A stretch of 8,060 nt of DNA from Planctomycetota bacterium (GCA_029573975.1 JAKQBU010000638.1:1-8060), one strand, 5' to 3'; numbered from the stretch's first letter, positions 1 to 6,857 are shown. The notes: a model not told the origin generated them from the letters alone. Numbers and translations: made by a program.

Positions 1-348
1 GAAAGCCGGGGCTTCATCCTGGGAACCGCCATCGCCCGCGAACTGAACTGCGGCTTCGTCCCCGTCCGCAAACCCCATAAACTGCCGGCCCAGACCATCC
101 GCCAGGAATATGCCCTCGAATACGGCACCGATACCCTCGAAATGCACGCCGACGCCGTCCAGCCCGGCCAGCGAATCCTCATGGTCGATGATCTGCTGGC
201 CACCGGCGGCACCATGCAGGCCAGTTGCCAAATGGTGGAAAAACTCGGCGGCAAAATCCTCGGCCTCTCGTTCCTCATCGAACTGGCCTTTCTCAAAGGC
301 CGCAGCCGCCTGCCCGGTTACGATCTCCACTGCCTCTTAACCTTCTAA
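1..348 (+). CDS. apt: Adenine phosphoribosyltransferase, C-terminal part (5' end outside window)
   Basis: The enzyme salvages adenine by joining it to PRPP to give AMP and pyrophosphate in the cytoplasm. The frame is open from base 1 to a TAA at 346-348 and gives 115 residues, so about 60-65 N-terminal residues of the usual 170-180 are missing. It opens with ESRGFILG, matching the E-A-R-G-F segment of bacterial APRT. Next come [11 protein letters not shown], the loop residues [10 protein letters not shown] and the diagnostic PRPP-binding motif [11 protein letters not shown] (about 182-214), in the order seen in E. coli Apt. The end ([10 protein letters not shown]) matches the short C-terminal strand of the family. 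It is the only + strand gene and converges on the membrane protein gene with a 62-bp gap. Nothing looks truncated apart from the window edge. Family assignment is secure from motifs; a hypoxanthine-type transferase is unlikely because of the E-Y-x-L-E-Y-G-T segment. Confidence 0.95.
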   Translation, partial: ESRGFILGTAIARELNCGFVPVRKPHKLPAQTIRQEYALEYGTDTLEMHADAVQPGQRILMVDDLLATGGTMQASCQMVEKLGGKILGLSFLIELAFLKGRSRLPGYDLHCLLTF

Positions 349-353
349 CCCAT

Positions 354-384
354 AAAAAAAGGCCTTCCCAGCCGGGAAGACCTT
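354..384 (-). terminator. Rho-independent terminator closing the minus-strand cluster
   Basis: Arms 359-369 and 374-384 form an 11-bp stem around the 4-nt loop 370-373. In the minus-strand RNA the stem is followed by seven U residues (the A run 354-360). At the pair 363/380 the minus-strand RNA has a G-U wobble, whereas the + strand RNA has a C-A mismatch and no comparable U run. The element is therefore built mainly for the minus strand. It starts 26 bp beyond the stop of the membrane protein gene. It may also weakly stop apt transcripts coming the other way. Confidence 0.88.
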
Positions 385-410
385 GATTTCCCTTTAAGAA
401 GGTATTTCTC

Positions 411-2291
411 TTATTCGTTTTTCGGTTCAGTTCCCCCGCCATTCTCTGTTGGTGTCTGCGGCGCTTCCGGACTGGCCGGCGGGGCCGCCGATTCCGGTTT
501 ATTCTCATCCGCCATCAGCTCTTCCACCTTCTGCTCCAGATATACATCTTCCAGATCCGTCCCGTCTTCCCGCTTACGCAGCAGAAAATAAATGGTGGTA
601 TTGGCCGTAAAGAAAAAGCTGACCACAAACGAGATGACCAGCCCCACAATCAGGCAGACCCACAGGCAGATCAAAAAGGCACTGAACATCTCGCTGCCGC
701 TCAGGCCGGCCCAGTGAATCGCAGGATTCAGGTCCACAAAAGTAGGAGCCGGCCAGATCATATCCAGCTTGCCGCGCAGAAAATTCCCGGATGACCTGTC
801 CCAGTTCACCGCCCAGCCGACCATCCGGTGCACCGAAGCCAGCATCAGAAAGGCAAAGAACCGCACAAACAGATAACAAATCGCCCCATACACCGCCGCC
901 ACCACGGCATAAAAACCCATCCGCCAGGGCCGGCCGAACAAATAACTGAACGAGTGGCTGATGGCGTCAAAACTATCCGACCCCTCCACCGCAATCGTCG
1001 GATACAGCAGCGGCGACCCGCCCACCAGCCCGATGGCAATCAGGGCAAACACAAATCCGCCCACCAAGCCCAGGCCCAGGAAAATCCCCAGCAGGATTTC
1101 CCCCACCACGGGAATGGCGCCCAACAGGCTGCCCAATCCGGTCAGCACCGCAATCACAGCCAGAATCCCCAGCGGCACCAGCGGGGCGCACAAAAAGCTC
1201 ACAAACCGGGACGCACTGAACCGCAAAGCGGTAATCGGACCAATCTGCTCATCCCGGGCCACCTTCAATGCCGTTATCCGGCAGATCGCCCCGCCGATCA
1301 GTGCCCAGATCGCCAGCCAGGCCGCCAGAAATACTACGCCGAATACCGGATGAAACCGCGCCAGCCAGCATATACTCTTCGCCGACTGCCAGAAACAGGC
1401 ACCAACCTGCCTAAAATCCTGCTGCCATACCAGCGCCGCCACCGCCCGATGAAAACACCTGGCATTAAATTCCGCCAGGCAGCGGAAGATCCCCTGTCCC
1501 TCGCTGGCCCGCACCATCTCCCGCGCCTGGGCCAGTTGAATCGCCTGATGAACCGCCTGCCGGGAATTTTTCACCGCCGTCTTTCGCTGCTCCACATCCT
1601 GGATCGCCGCATCTTCCTGGATCAAATAATCCACCCACCCGATCGCGGAGACTGCGTTGCCCCCGCCGCCCACTACCATGGAAAATAACCCGGCATAGGC
1701 CTCCTGCAGCGACTCCCTCTCCCGATCCCGATCCAGCCTGGCCTGCCTCTTGGAAGCTTCCCCTTCATATTCCAGACTGGCCTGGTAATCCTTCTCCACC
1801 GCTTCCGACCGCTTCTTATACATCTTCTTTAAAACCGAAAGGGCCTGCTCTTTTTTGTCCGCATATTCACTTTTTACTTTCGAGCGGACCTCACCCAGGC
1901 CCATGCTGTCCGCCGACGGAAACATTTCCTGCAGGGTTCCCGACACCAGCCACTGCCGCAAACCTGCTTCGGTTTCCCCGCCAAGGGAATTTTTATATGT
2001 TTCCAGACTTGCCCCACCCATTTTGTACTCCCCGCTTACATACGCCTCCAGCTCATTGCGCGAAGTCTCCATCCCCCCCGCAGGCGATCCGCTCACCACC
2101 GCACGGTACGAAACCGGCGTCAGCCAGTCCATCACCCAGCCGGTCAGGCAGACCAGCGTTACCCCGATCAAGGCCAATATCATCTTGCCCGGCTGAGCGG
2201 CAATCCGAAAACAGCGAAAAATCCTCAGAAAAGGCAGACCGGCACACCAGTCCTCGAATTCACTGCATCTTTGTTTCCCTTGTTCCGACAT
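411..2291 (-). CDS. Large multi-pass membrane protein of unknown function
   Basis: The product is 626 residues from the ATG at 2291, chosen because AAAGGAGA lies 6 bases upstream; an in-frame TTG at 2315 would precede that site. Visible layout: a short cytoplasmic-looking start with FLRIFRCFRIAAQPGK (21-36), one hydrophobic helix (about 38-56), then a soluble, highly charged part (about 70-300) whose 140-200 section is Lys/Glu/Arg-rich and probably a coiled coil. Hydrophobic segments follow at about 316-338, 365-391, 396-425, 459-485 and 534-565. The tail (about 595-626) is rich in Pro, Ala and Glu and probably disordered. Motifs that look conserved include EGSDSFDAISHSFSYLFGRPWR split over 436-457 and DEQIGPITALRFSASRF (347-363); I recall similar segments in planctomycete hypothetical proteins. 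I see no catalytic, transporter or peptidase signature. It has its own promoter and leader and the cluster's terminator. A link to membrane protein quality control is only a guess from position. Confidence 0.85.
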   Translation of the reverse strand: MSEQGKQRCSEFEDWCAGLPFLRIFRCFRIAAQPGKMILALIGVTLVCLTGWVMDWLTPVSYRAVVSGSPAGGMETSRNELEAYVSGEYKMGGASLETYKNSLGGETEAGLRQWLVSGTLQEMFPSADSMGLGEVRSKVKSEYADKKEQALSVLKKMYKKRSEAVEKDYQASLEYEGEASKRQARLDRDRERESLQEAYAGLFSMVVGGGGNAVSAIGWVDYLIQEDAAIQDVEQRKTAVKNSRQAVHQAIQLAQAREMVRASEGQGIFRCLAEFNARCFHRAVAALVWQQDFRQVGACFWQSAKSICWLARFHPVFGVVFLAAWLAIWALIGGAICRITALKVARDEQIGPITALRFSASRFVSFLCAPLVPLGILAVIAVLTGLGSLLGAIPVVGEILLGIFLGLGLVGGFVFALIAIGLVGGSPLLYPTIAVEGSDSFDAISHSFSYLFGRPWRMGFYAVVAAVYGAICYLFVRFFAFLMLASVHRMVGWAVNWDRSSGNFLRGKLDMIWPAPTFVDLNPAIHWAGLSGSEMFSAFLICLWVCLIVGLVISFVVSFFFTANTTIYFLLRKREDGTDLEDVYLEQKVEELMADENKPESAAPPASPEAPQTPTENGGGTEPKNE

Positions 2292-2297
2292 GAGAGA

Positions 2298-2305
2298 TCT
2301 CCTTT
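2298..2305 (-). promoter_or_regulatory. Shine-Dalgarno site fixing the start of the membrane protein
   Basis: AAAGGAGA on the minus strand ends 6 bases before the ATG at 2291. It is the strongest ribosome binding site in the window. It rules in the internal ATG and argues against the longer reading from the TTG at 2315, which would place this site inside the coding region. Confidence 0.85.
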
Positions 2306-2308
2306 CGC

Positions 2309-2368
2309 TTACCAATCCACTGTCACAATGGATATACCAGTGTTTCTCAATCGAACCATTACAGCCAT
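2309..2368 (-). CDS. Possible 19-residue leader peptide upstream of the membrane protein
   Basis: Inside the presumed 5' UTR an ATG at 2368 opens a 19-codon frame, M-A-V-M-V-R-L-R-N-T-G-I-S-I-V-T-V-D-W, ending in TAA at 2309-2311. That stop lies 17 bases before the ATG of the membrane protein and just before its Shine-Dalgarno site, the spacing expected of a leader peptide or translationally coupled upstream ORF. Against it, the only ribosome-site-like bases upstream are a weak GGCGAAG, and there is no run of one amino acid to suggest classical attenuation. An ORF this short can arise by chance, so this is tentative. Confidence 0.22.
   Translation of the reverse strand: MAVMVRLRNTGISIVTVDW
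2315..2333 (-). promoter_or_regulatory. Near-perfect 9-1-9 palindrome next to the ribosome binding site
   Basis: The arms 2315-2323 and 2325-2333 match in 8 of 9 positions as a DNA inverted repeat with one base between them. In the minus-strand RNA it can fold as an 8-bp stem (A-U, U-A, C-G, C-G, A-U, U-G, U-A, G-C) with a UGA loop. It lies 9 bases upstream of the AAAGGAGA site and about 70 bases downstream of the predicted transcription start. It could be an operator for a dimeric regulator or an RNA hairpin that affects translation. The symmetry is seen directly; the function is inferred. Confidence 0.4.
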
Positions 2369-2405
2369 GAGCTTCGCCAGGAAGCGCTGAATATGCAACT
2401 TAAAT

Positions 2406-2434
2406 AGTATAACAGCCCCCCGCCGCCTTTTCAA
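2406..2434 (-). promoter_or_regulatory. Sigma70-type promoter for the membrane protein gene
   Basis: On the minus strand TTGAAA (2434-2429) and TATACT (2411-2406) are separated by exactly 17 bases, giving five of six matches to each consensus box at the optimal spacing. The predicted start near 2399 leaves a leader of about 107 bases before the ATG at 2291. The promoter lies between fmdB and the membrane gene, so that gene can be expressed apart from the chaperone genes upstream. The G-rich spacer is unusual but does not disturb the spacing. Confidence 0.75.
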
Positions 2435-2501
2435 TAAAAAATTCCCCCTTATTTCCGGCTCCCAATCGCACGAAATCGCTCCCCTCCATGATTTTTCCGA
2501 A

Positions 2502-2828
2502 TCAGGCCGGGTCCTTGGCCTGGGTTGAGCCGGATTTGGCCGGTTTGCTCTCCCCAGCCGCCTTGCCCGCCTTGCTCTCCGAGGTACTGTCTTTGGCCGG
2601 CGTCGAACCGGAACTCTCGGCGCTGGCCGCTTTTTTATAACTCTCACTGCGATAATCGGTTTGATAGAATCCCGAGCCCTTGAAAATCAGCCCGGACCCG
2701 GCACCGATCAGTCGCTTGACTTTTTTGCCCCCGCAGACGGGACAGTCCCGCCGGGGTTTGGCCGTAATAGACTGAAACTCCTCAAACACATGGTTGCAAT
2801 CGGGACATTGATATTCATAGGTCGGCAT
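2502..2828 (-). CDS. FmdB-family zinc ribbon protein
   Basis: The product has 108 residues and opens with MPTYEYQCPDCNHVFE, the hallmark of the FmdB/CxxC zinc ribbon family (often annotated as putative regulatory protein). Two Cys pairs, C-P-D-C (residues 8-11) and C-P-V-C (about 29-32), should bind one zinc. After KVKRLIGAGSGLIFKGSGFYQTDY the sequence turns into a low-complexity tail (about 65-108) rich in Ser, Lys, Ala and Glu, longer than the bare ribbon but of a kind common in this family. AGGAAAGG lies 8 bases before the ATG at 2828. It follows grpE by 37 bp and probably shares its transcript. No clear terminator follows it before the internal promoter at 2434. The family has no firmly established biochemical role; the link to protein folding is positional. 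Confidence 0.9.
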   Translation of the reverse strand: MPTYEYQCPDCNHVFEEFQSITAKPRRDCPVCGGKKVKRLIGAGSGLIFKGSGFYQTDYRSESYKKAASAESSGSTPAKDSTSESKAGKAAGESKPAKSGSTQAKDPA

Positions 2829-2865
2829 ACTACAAACCTTTCCTTGTAATCCAGGACAGAAAAAT

Positions 2866-3432
2866 TTATTCGTCCTGCTCTTCTTTTTCTTGCTGTGATT
2901 CCGTTTCCTCCGGCGGCGGAGTGGACGCCGGTTTTTTACTGACCGAAACTTTCGCCGGCCGCAGCGTCCGTTCGTTCATCCGATACCCCGCCGCCAGCTC
3001 CCGCACCACGGAATGCTCGGGATATTGTTCATGGATTTCGTGCAGCATGGCTTCGTGCCGGGACGGATCAAAACCCTCCCCCTCCTGCACCACGATTCGC
3101 TCCAGACCATGCCGCCGCAGTACCGCCAGGAACTGGTCGTAAATAATTCGTATGCCCTGCAGCAGCGTATCCCCTTCCGGCGACTGGCCGCCCTTCGCCA
3201 GCGCATGCTCAAAATTATCCAGCACCGGCAGCAGTTCCTTCGCCAGCTTCTCTTCCGCCAGTTGCCCGGCCTGCTCGATCAGCCGCCCGGTCCGCTTCTG
3301 GTAGTTCTGATAGTCCGCCGCAATCCGCAGCATCTGCTGGCGAATCTGCTCGGCATCCTCCGCCGCCGCTTCCGACGGCTGGGACCCGGTTTCCTTTTCC
3401 GGTTTTTCCTTGGGGCTGTCAGATTCCTTCAT
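2866..3432 (-). CDS. grpE: GrpE, nucleotide exchange factor for DnaK
   Basis: GrpE dimers release ADP from DnaK and so reset the Hsp70 cycle in the cytoplasm. The 188-residue reading starts at the ATG at 3432, 16 bases after the dnaJ stop, with GGAAGAA in the gap. An upstream in-frame ATG at 3474 would add 14 basic residues and overlap dnaJ, but it has no ribosome site. Residues 1-28 are charged and flexible. About 29-80 form the long dimerising helix (RIAADYQNYQKRT). The helical bundle includes PVLDNFEHAL (69-78). The C-terminal beta domain carries GEGFDPSRHEAM (118-129) and GYRMNERTLRPAKVSVSK (149-166), equivalent to the DnaK-contacting wing. The last 22 residues are an acidic Pro/Glu/Gln tail. 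The pairing with dnaJ fits its role. Length is typical for the family. Confidence 0.95.
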   Translation of the reverse strand: MKESDSPKEKPEKETGSQPSEAAAEDAEQIRQQMLRIAADYQNYQKRTGRLIEQAGQLAEEKLAKELLPVLDNFEHALAKGGQSPEGDTLLQGIRIIYDQFLAVLRRHGLERIVVQEGEGFDPSRHEAMLHEIHEQYPEHSVVRELAAGYRMNERTLRPAKVSVSKKPASTPPPEETESQQEKEEQDE

Positions 3433-3448
3433 GGCTGTTGGTTCTTCC

Positions 3449-4615
3449 TTATTCTTCCTTCGTTTCCGGTTCATTCAAACCGGCAAAATAATCCTTCAAC
3501 TTGTCAAAAAATCCCTTGCTCTCCGGCAGCACCGTCTTGTCTTCCGTCTCCGCAAACTGCCGCAGCAGCTTTTCCTGCTCCTTGCTCAGCTTCTTGGGAA
3601 TCTCCACCAGAATCTGCACCAGCAGCGACCCCCGCCGCCCCGTCTGCAGATGGGGCATTCCCTGTCCCTTTATTTGCAGCACCGTCCCGTGCTGCGTCCC
3701 CGCCGGGATCGCCAGCTTTTCCCGCCCCGACAGCGACGGCACCTCCACCACCGCACCCAGCGCCGCCTGGCTGAATCCGATCGGCAGCCGGATCACCAGG
3801 TCATCCTCATTCCGGATGAGAAACGGATGCGTTCTCTCCTTGATATAACAGTACAAATCGCCGCGCGGACCGCCCCGCTGGCCCGGCTCCCCCTCCCCGC
3901 TCACCCGGATCGCCTGCCCGTCCCGCACCCCCGCCGGAATCTTGATCGACACCTTCTGCGTCTTGTGGACCCGCCCGCTGCCCCGGCATTCCTTGCAGGG
4001 ATGTGTAATCTTCTTCCCGCTGCCCTGGCACTGCGGGCAGGTCGTCACCATCCGGAACAGTCCCCCCATCCCCGTCTGCGCCACCTGTCCCTGCCCGTTG
4101 CACAGGCCGCAGGGTTGGGGGGCATGGCCCGGTTCCGCCCCGCTGCCGCTGCAATGCGGGCACACATCCTTCCGCTTGAACTCGATCGTTTTTTCCACCC
4201 CCGCCAGGATCTCCTTCAGCTCCAGCTCGATCTGCGTTTCAATGTCGTACCCCCGCGCGGCCTGGCTGGCCCGCCGGCCCCGCCGCCCACCAAACATCCC
4301 GCCGCCCAGTATGTCGTCGAACATGCTGAAAATGTCTTCAAATCCCATATGGGAAAAATCATGCATGCCCGCGCCGCGCAGACCCTCGTGCCCATACTGG
4401 TCATACCGCTGCCGCTTCGCCGGATCGCTGAGCACCTCGTAGGCTTCCGCGCATTCCTTAAACTTCGTTTCCGCCTCCTTATCATCGGGATTCTTGTCCG
4501 GATGATATTTCAAGGCCATTCGGCGGTACGCACGCTTGATGTCGTCCGCACTGCAACTGCGCTCGACTCCCAGAACCTCATAATAATCACGTTTGGCGGT
4601 TGACATCGCACTCAT
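3449..4615 (-). CDS. dnaJ: DnaJ, Hsp40 co-chaperone
   Basis: DnaJ binds unfolded clients and stimulates DnaK ATPase. The 388-residue product has all class I parts in order. The J domain (about 8-75) has the HPD triad at 38-40. A Gly/Phe region follows (about 80-118, MFGGRRGRR). The zinc domain has four C-x-x-C-x-G-x-G-like repeats at C152/C155, C169/C172, C193/C196 and C207/C210. Two C-terminal client-binding beta domains follow (about 218-340). The Gly/Phe region is rather short and Arg-rich. I take the ATG at 4615; AGGCGGG lies about 8 bases upstream, although the ATG at 4606 would give the commoner start [13 protein letters not shown] and cannot be excluded. It is followed by grpE after 16 bp and separated from the groEL upstream by 233 bp of structured spacer. 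dnaK is not in view. Confidence 0.97.
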   Translation of the reverse strand: MSAMSTAKRDYYEVLGVERSCSADDIKRAYRRMALKYHPDKNPDDKEAETKFKECAEAYEVLSDPAKRQRYDQYGHEGLRGAGMHDFSHMGFEDIFSMFDDILGGGMFGGRRGRRASQAARGYDIETQIELELKEILAGVEKTIEFKRKDVCPHCSGSGAEPGHAPQPCGLCNGQGQVAQTGMGGLFRMVTTCPQCQGSGKKITHPCKECRGSGRVHKTQKVSIKIPAGVRDGQAIRVSGEGEPGQRGGPRGDLYCYIKERTHPFLIRNEDDLVIRLPIGFSQAALGAVVEVPSLSGREKLAIPAGTQHGTVLQIKGQGMPHLQTGRRGSLLVQILVEIPKKLSKEQEKLLRQFAETEDKTVLPESKGFFDKLKDYFAGLNEPETKEE

Positions 4616-4759
4616 TTTTTAGCCCGCCTGTATCACGGGTTTTTGACGTATAGGTTCCTAACTCTATGGTTCGGTACGCCTTGCGTACTCATTTCGTTTC
4701 ATCATCCCTCTTGCGGGCCACCGTACCTGCGGATAGGGAAAAACCGCACCCGCGATTTC

Positions 4760-4780
4760 CGGTTGTCGGTTTCACAACCG
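4760..4780. repeat. Perfect 7-bp inverted repeat with 7-base loop
   Basis: CGGTTGT at 4760-4766 and ACAACCG at 4774-4780 are exact inverse complements, so both strands can fold the hairpin. In the minus-strand RNA the second arm (4766-4760) could instead pair its AACCG with CGGUU at 4746-4742, which is followed by more U residues. That gives two mutually exclusive structures, as in attenuators. The repeat is certain; the switching is speculative because the alternative stem has only 5 bp and a 13-base loop. Confidence 0.45.
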
Positions 4781-4787
4781 CTCTCCG

Positions 4788-4810
4788 GCCAGCCGAAAAA
4801 TCCGACCGGC
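4788..4810 (-). other. Hairpin fully paired only in the minus-strand transcript
   Basis: On the minus strand, arms 4810-4803 and 4795-4788 form 8 consecutive pairs (G-C, C-G, C-G, G-U, G-C, U-G, C-G, G-C) around a GAUUUUU loop. On the + strand the two wobbles become C-A mismatches. This bias suggests a structure kept in the RNA downstream of groEL. It is not followed by a U run, so it is not itself a canonical terminator; it may protect the 3' end of the groEL message or be part of a processing site. Confidence 0.4.
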
Positions 4811-4848
4811 TAAAAAACAACCACAACCGCGGGTACGGTTCCCAAATA

Positions 4849-6459
4849 TTAGCTCACAGCGCCGGCCACCGGCTCCTTCTCGTCTTTCAAGTCGGTTACC
4901 AGTACATTGGTGGTCAGCATCAGGCCGGCCACACTCGCCGCATTCTGCAGGGCACAGCGGGCCACCTTGGCCGGGTCGATAATCCCAGCCTCGAACATGT
5001 CCACATACTGCCCTTTGGCCGCATCGTAACCGGCCGAACCTTTCTGCTCCAGCAGTTCCGATACCACCATCATTCCATCCAGACCGCTGTTATCCACTAT
5101 CTGCCGGGTCGGATACACCAGGGCCTTCGCAATGATATCAAATCCCAGCGCCTCATCGCCTTCGATGTCTTTCCTGGCCTGGGCCACCGCCTTGATCGCC
5201 CGCAGGAATGTCACTCCGCCGCCGGGCACGACCCCCTCTTCGGTGGCCGCCCGTGTGGCATGGAGCGCATCTTCCAGCAGGTCCTTGCGTTCCTTCATCT
5301 CCGTTTCCGTGGCCGCGCCGGCCCGCACCACCGCCACCCCGCCGGTCAGCTTCGCCAACCGTTCCTGCAGCTTCTCCCGGTCGTAATCGCTGGTCGTTTT
5401 CTCGATCTGCGACTGAATCTGGGTTATCCGCGCCTGGATGTCTTTCTTCTTGCCGGCCCCTTCCACAATGGTAGTGTTGTCTTTGCTGACGACCACCCGC
5501 CGGGCCTGCCCCAACTGGGACATCTCGATATTCTCCAGCTTGATCCCCAGATCCTCACTGATTAACTGGCCGCCGGTCACCGCGGCAATATCGCCGAGCA
5601 TCGCCTTGCGCCGATCCCCGAATCCGGGCGCCTTCACGGCACATACTTTCAGCACGCCACGCAGCTTGTTGATCACCAGCGCCGCCAGCGCCTCGCCTTC
5701 CACATCCTCGGCGATGATCAGCAGCGGCTTGCCCGTTCCCACGATTTTTTCCATCAGCGGAATCATTTCCCGCAGATTGCCCAGCTTCTTTTCATGAATC
5801 AGGATATAGCAGTCTTCCAAAACCGCTTCCAGCGTGTCCGCCTTCGTCATGAAGTACGGCGACAAATAGCCCTTGTCAAACTGCATCCCTTCCACTACTT
5901 CCAGCTCGGTCTGCAACCCCTTGCCTTCTTCCACCTCGATCACGCCGTTCTGCCCCACCTTCTCCATCGCCTCCGCCAGCAGCTTGCCGATCTCCGGATC
6001 GTTATTGGCGGAAATAGCACCGACTTTCGCTATGTCGTCGCTGCCCTTCACTTTTTTGCTCTGCTTGGCGATCGAATCCACCGCCACCGCCACCGCCTTG
6101 TTAATCCCGCGCTGCAGCGCCATCGGATTAACCCCGGCCGCCACGTATTTCAAACCCTCGGTGTAAATCGCCTCCGCCAGCAGCGTCGCCGTCGTCGTGC
6201 CGTCCCCGGCGGTATCCGAGGTCTTGCTCGCCACCTGGTTGACCATCTTCGCACCCATGTTCTGGAACGGTTCGGGCAGCTCGATCTCCTTGGACACGCT
6301 CACGCCATCCTTGGTCACCCGCGGCGAACCCCAGCTTTTTTGCAGCACCACATTGCGCCCCGTCGGCCCCATCGTTACCTTAACCGCGTGGGACAACTGC
6401 AGCAGGCCCTCGCGTATCTCGCGGCGGGCTTGTTCATCAAACATCATTTGTTTGGCCAT
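4849..6459 (-). CDS. groEL: GroEL chaperonin, complete paralogue without Gly-Met tail
   Basis: The product is a 60-kDa chaperonin subunit of 536 residues that forms ATP-driven folding rings capped by GroES. ATP-site residues are intact: TKDGV with D51, AGDGTTT at 84-90 (D86), the catalytic Asp in EDALHATRA (D397) and GGG at 413-415. The apical client-binding site keeps GYLSPYF (197-203), I233/M236 and the 258-263 hydrophobics, and [13 protein letters not shown] is present at 276-288. In the inter-ring loop R452 is kept and E461 is replaced by Asp, followed by G-M-M in place of P-S-V (E. coli numbering). The C terminus ends in [14 protein letters not shown], with none of the Gly-Gly-Met repeats that normally line the ring cavity. 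ACGGGAG lies 9 bases before the ATG. It follows groES by 32 bp, so it is the partner most tightly linked to groES. Confidence 0.98.
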   Translation of the reverse strand: MAKQMMFDEQARREIREGLLQLSHAVKVTMGPTGRNVVLQKSWGSPRVTKDGVSVSKEIELPEPFQNMGAKMVNQVASKTSDTAGDGTTTATLLAEAIYTEGLKYVAAGVNPMALQRGINKAVAVAVDSIAKQSKKVKGSDDIAKVGAISANNDPEIGKLLAEAMEKVGQNGVIEVEEGKGLQTELEVVEGMQFDKGYLSPYFMTKADTLEAVLEDCYILIHEKKLGNLREMIPLMEKIVGTGKPLLIIAEDVEGEALAALVINKLRGVLKVCAVKAPGFGDRRKAMLGDIAAVTGGQLISEDLGIKLENIEMSQLGQARRVVVSKDNTTIVEGAGKKKDIQARITQIQSQIEKTTSDYDREKLQERLAKLTGGVAVVRAGAATETEMKERKDLLEDALHATRAATEEGVVPGGGVTFLRAIKAVAQARKDIEGDEALGFDIIAKALVYPTRQIVDNSGLDGMMVVSELLEQKGSAGYDAAKGQYVDMFEAGIIDPAKVARCALQNAASVAGLMLTTNVLVTDLKDEKEPVAGAVS

Positions 6460-6491
6460 TACTATTGACTCCCGTTAAAGGTTTATATTGG

Positions 6492-6785
6492 TTACTTCTT
6501 TTCCACTATCGCTAAGATTTCACTCTCCCGCAGTATCACAAACTTCTCCCCGTCGATTTCCACTTCACTGCCGGCATATTTGCCGTAGTAAACGACGTCC
6601 CCTTTTTTCACGCACATCGCGCCCCGCTCGCCGCTGTCCAGCAGCTTGCCCGGACCGGTCGCTTCCACCGTTCCCCGCTGCGGCTTTTCCTTGGCCGAAT
6701 CCGGCAGCACGATCCCGCCGGCGGTCTTCTCTTCTGCACTGCCCTGTTTTACCAACACTCTGTCATCTAACGGTTTGATCTTCAT
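6492..6785 (-). CDS. groES: GroES co-chaperonin
   Basis: GroES forms a seven-membered lid that closes the GroEL chamber. The product has 97 residues, the usual length. It begins MKIKPLDDRVLVK, then the mobile loop (about 15-36) with the GroEL-binding hydrophobic triad IVL at 25-27 inside TAGGIVLPDSA. GDVVYYGKYAGSEVEIDG (62-79) and the closing ILAIVEKK match the family barrel. GGAG lies 8 bases before the ATG at 6785. The gene lies between two groEL genes, 72 bp downstream of one and 32 bp upstream of the other, so a single lid may serve both chaperonins. The 72-bp gap contains a small ATACG/CGTAT inverted repeat (6829-6845) but no convincing promoter, terminator or CIRCE site. Confidence 0.97.
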   Translation of the reverse strand: MKIKPLDDRVLVKQGSAEEKTAGGIVLPDSAKEKPQRGTVEATGPGKLLDSGERGAMCVKKGDVVYYGKYAGSEVEIDGEKFVILRESEILAIVEKK

Positions 6786-6857
6786 ATTGTAAACTCCATT
6801 TACTTTTTATTGGTTCTGTCTGTTCTCTATACGGGTATAACGTATCCACTGAATCGA

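Larger units (their letters stand above)
4616..4848. other. Structured intergenic region between groEL and dnaJ
   Basis: This 233-bp gap holds no convincing gene but many inverted repeats. They are ATAG-GTT/AAC-CTAT (4650-4667, one bulge), GTACGC/GCGTAC (4674-4679 with 4683-4688), CGGTTGT/ACAACCG (4760-4766 with 4774-4780), an 8-bp stem 4788-4795 with 4803-4810, AACCG/CGGTT (4825-4829 with 4836-4840), and a long-range 13-base pair of arms (4720-4732 with 4827-4839, 12 of 13 matching). On the minus strand a run of six T (4817-4812) follows the AACCG/CGGTT hairpin by 8 bases, which resembles a weak terminator or attenuator. I see no CIRCE element and no good sigma70 promoter here. Confidence 0.5.

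Noticed and set aside
828..1688. A 286-codon + strand open frame opposite the membrane protein gene
   Set aside because: The translation is a run of His, Arg, Pro and Gln with no domain. The minus-strand frame is longer, has a strong ribosome site, a promoter and a terminator, and gives clear membrane helices.
2435..2501. Terminator after fmdB
   Set aside because: There is a T run on the minus strand (2440-2435 region) but no GC-rich stem before it, only weak A-T pairing, so it does not meet the usual pattern.
2369..2647. Upstream in-frame extension of the 19-codon leader frame into fmdB (minus strand)
   Set aside because: It overlaps fmdB in another frame, is Arg/Pro-rich, and would cross the promoter; only the last 19 codons lie in the predicted leader RNA.
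3433..3474. Start of grpE at the ATG at 3474
   Set aside because: It has no ribosome site, overlaps dnaJ by 26 bases and adds a basic stretch unlike GrpE N termini. The ATG at 3432 has GGAAGAA upstream.
3410..4603. A 397-codon open frame on the + strand opposite dnaJ
   Set aside because: Its translation is low-complexity, rich in Arg, His, Leu and Pro, as expected from the antisense of a GC-rich gene. dnaJ is unmistakable on the other strand.
4621..4644. Plus-strand terminator (CCCG/CGGG followed by five T)
   Set aside because: The stem has only 4 strong pairs with a 9-base loop, and no + strand gene ends here.
5794..6468. A 224-codon + strand open frame opposite groEL
   Set aside because: It is composition-driven antisense of a conserved chaperonin gene, with no recognisable motif.
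6786..6857. CIRCE/HrcA operator or heat-shock promoter before groES
   Set aside because: No TTAGCACTC-type inverted repeat with 9-base spacing is present. The only symmetry is a 5-bp ATACG/CGTAT repeat. A TATAGA box here has no acceptable -35 partner. Control may lie upstream of the second groEL, outside the window.
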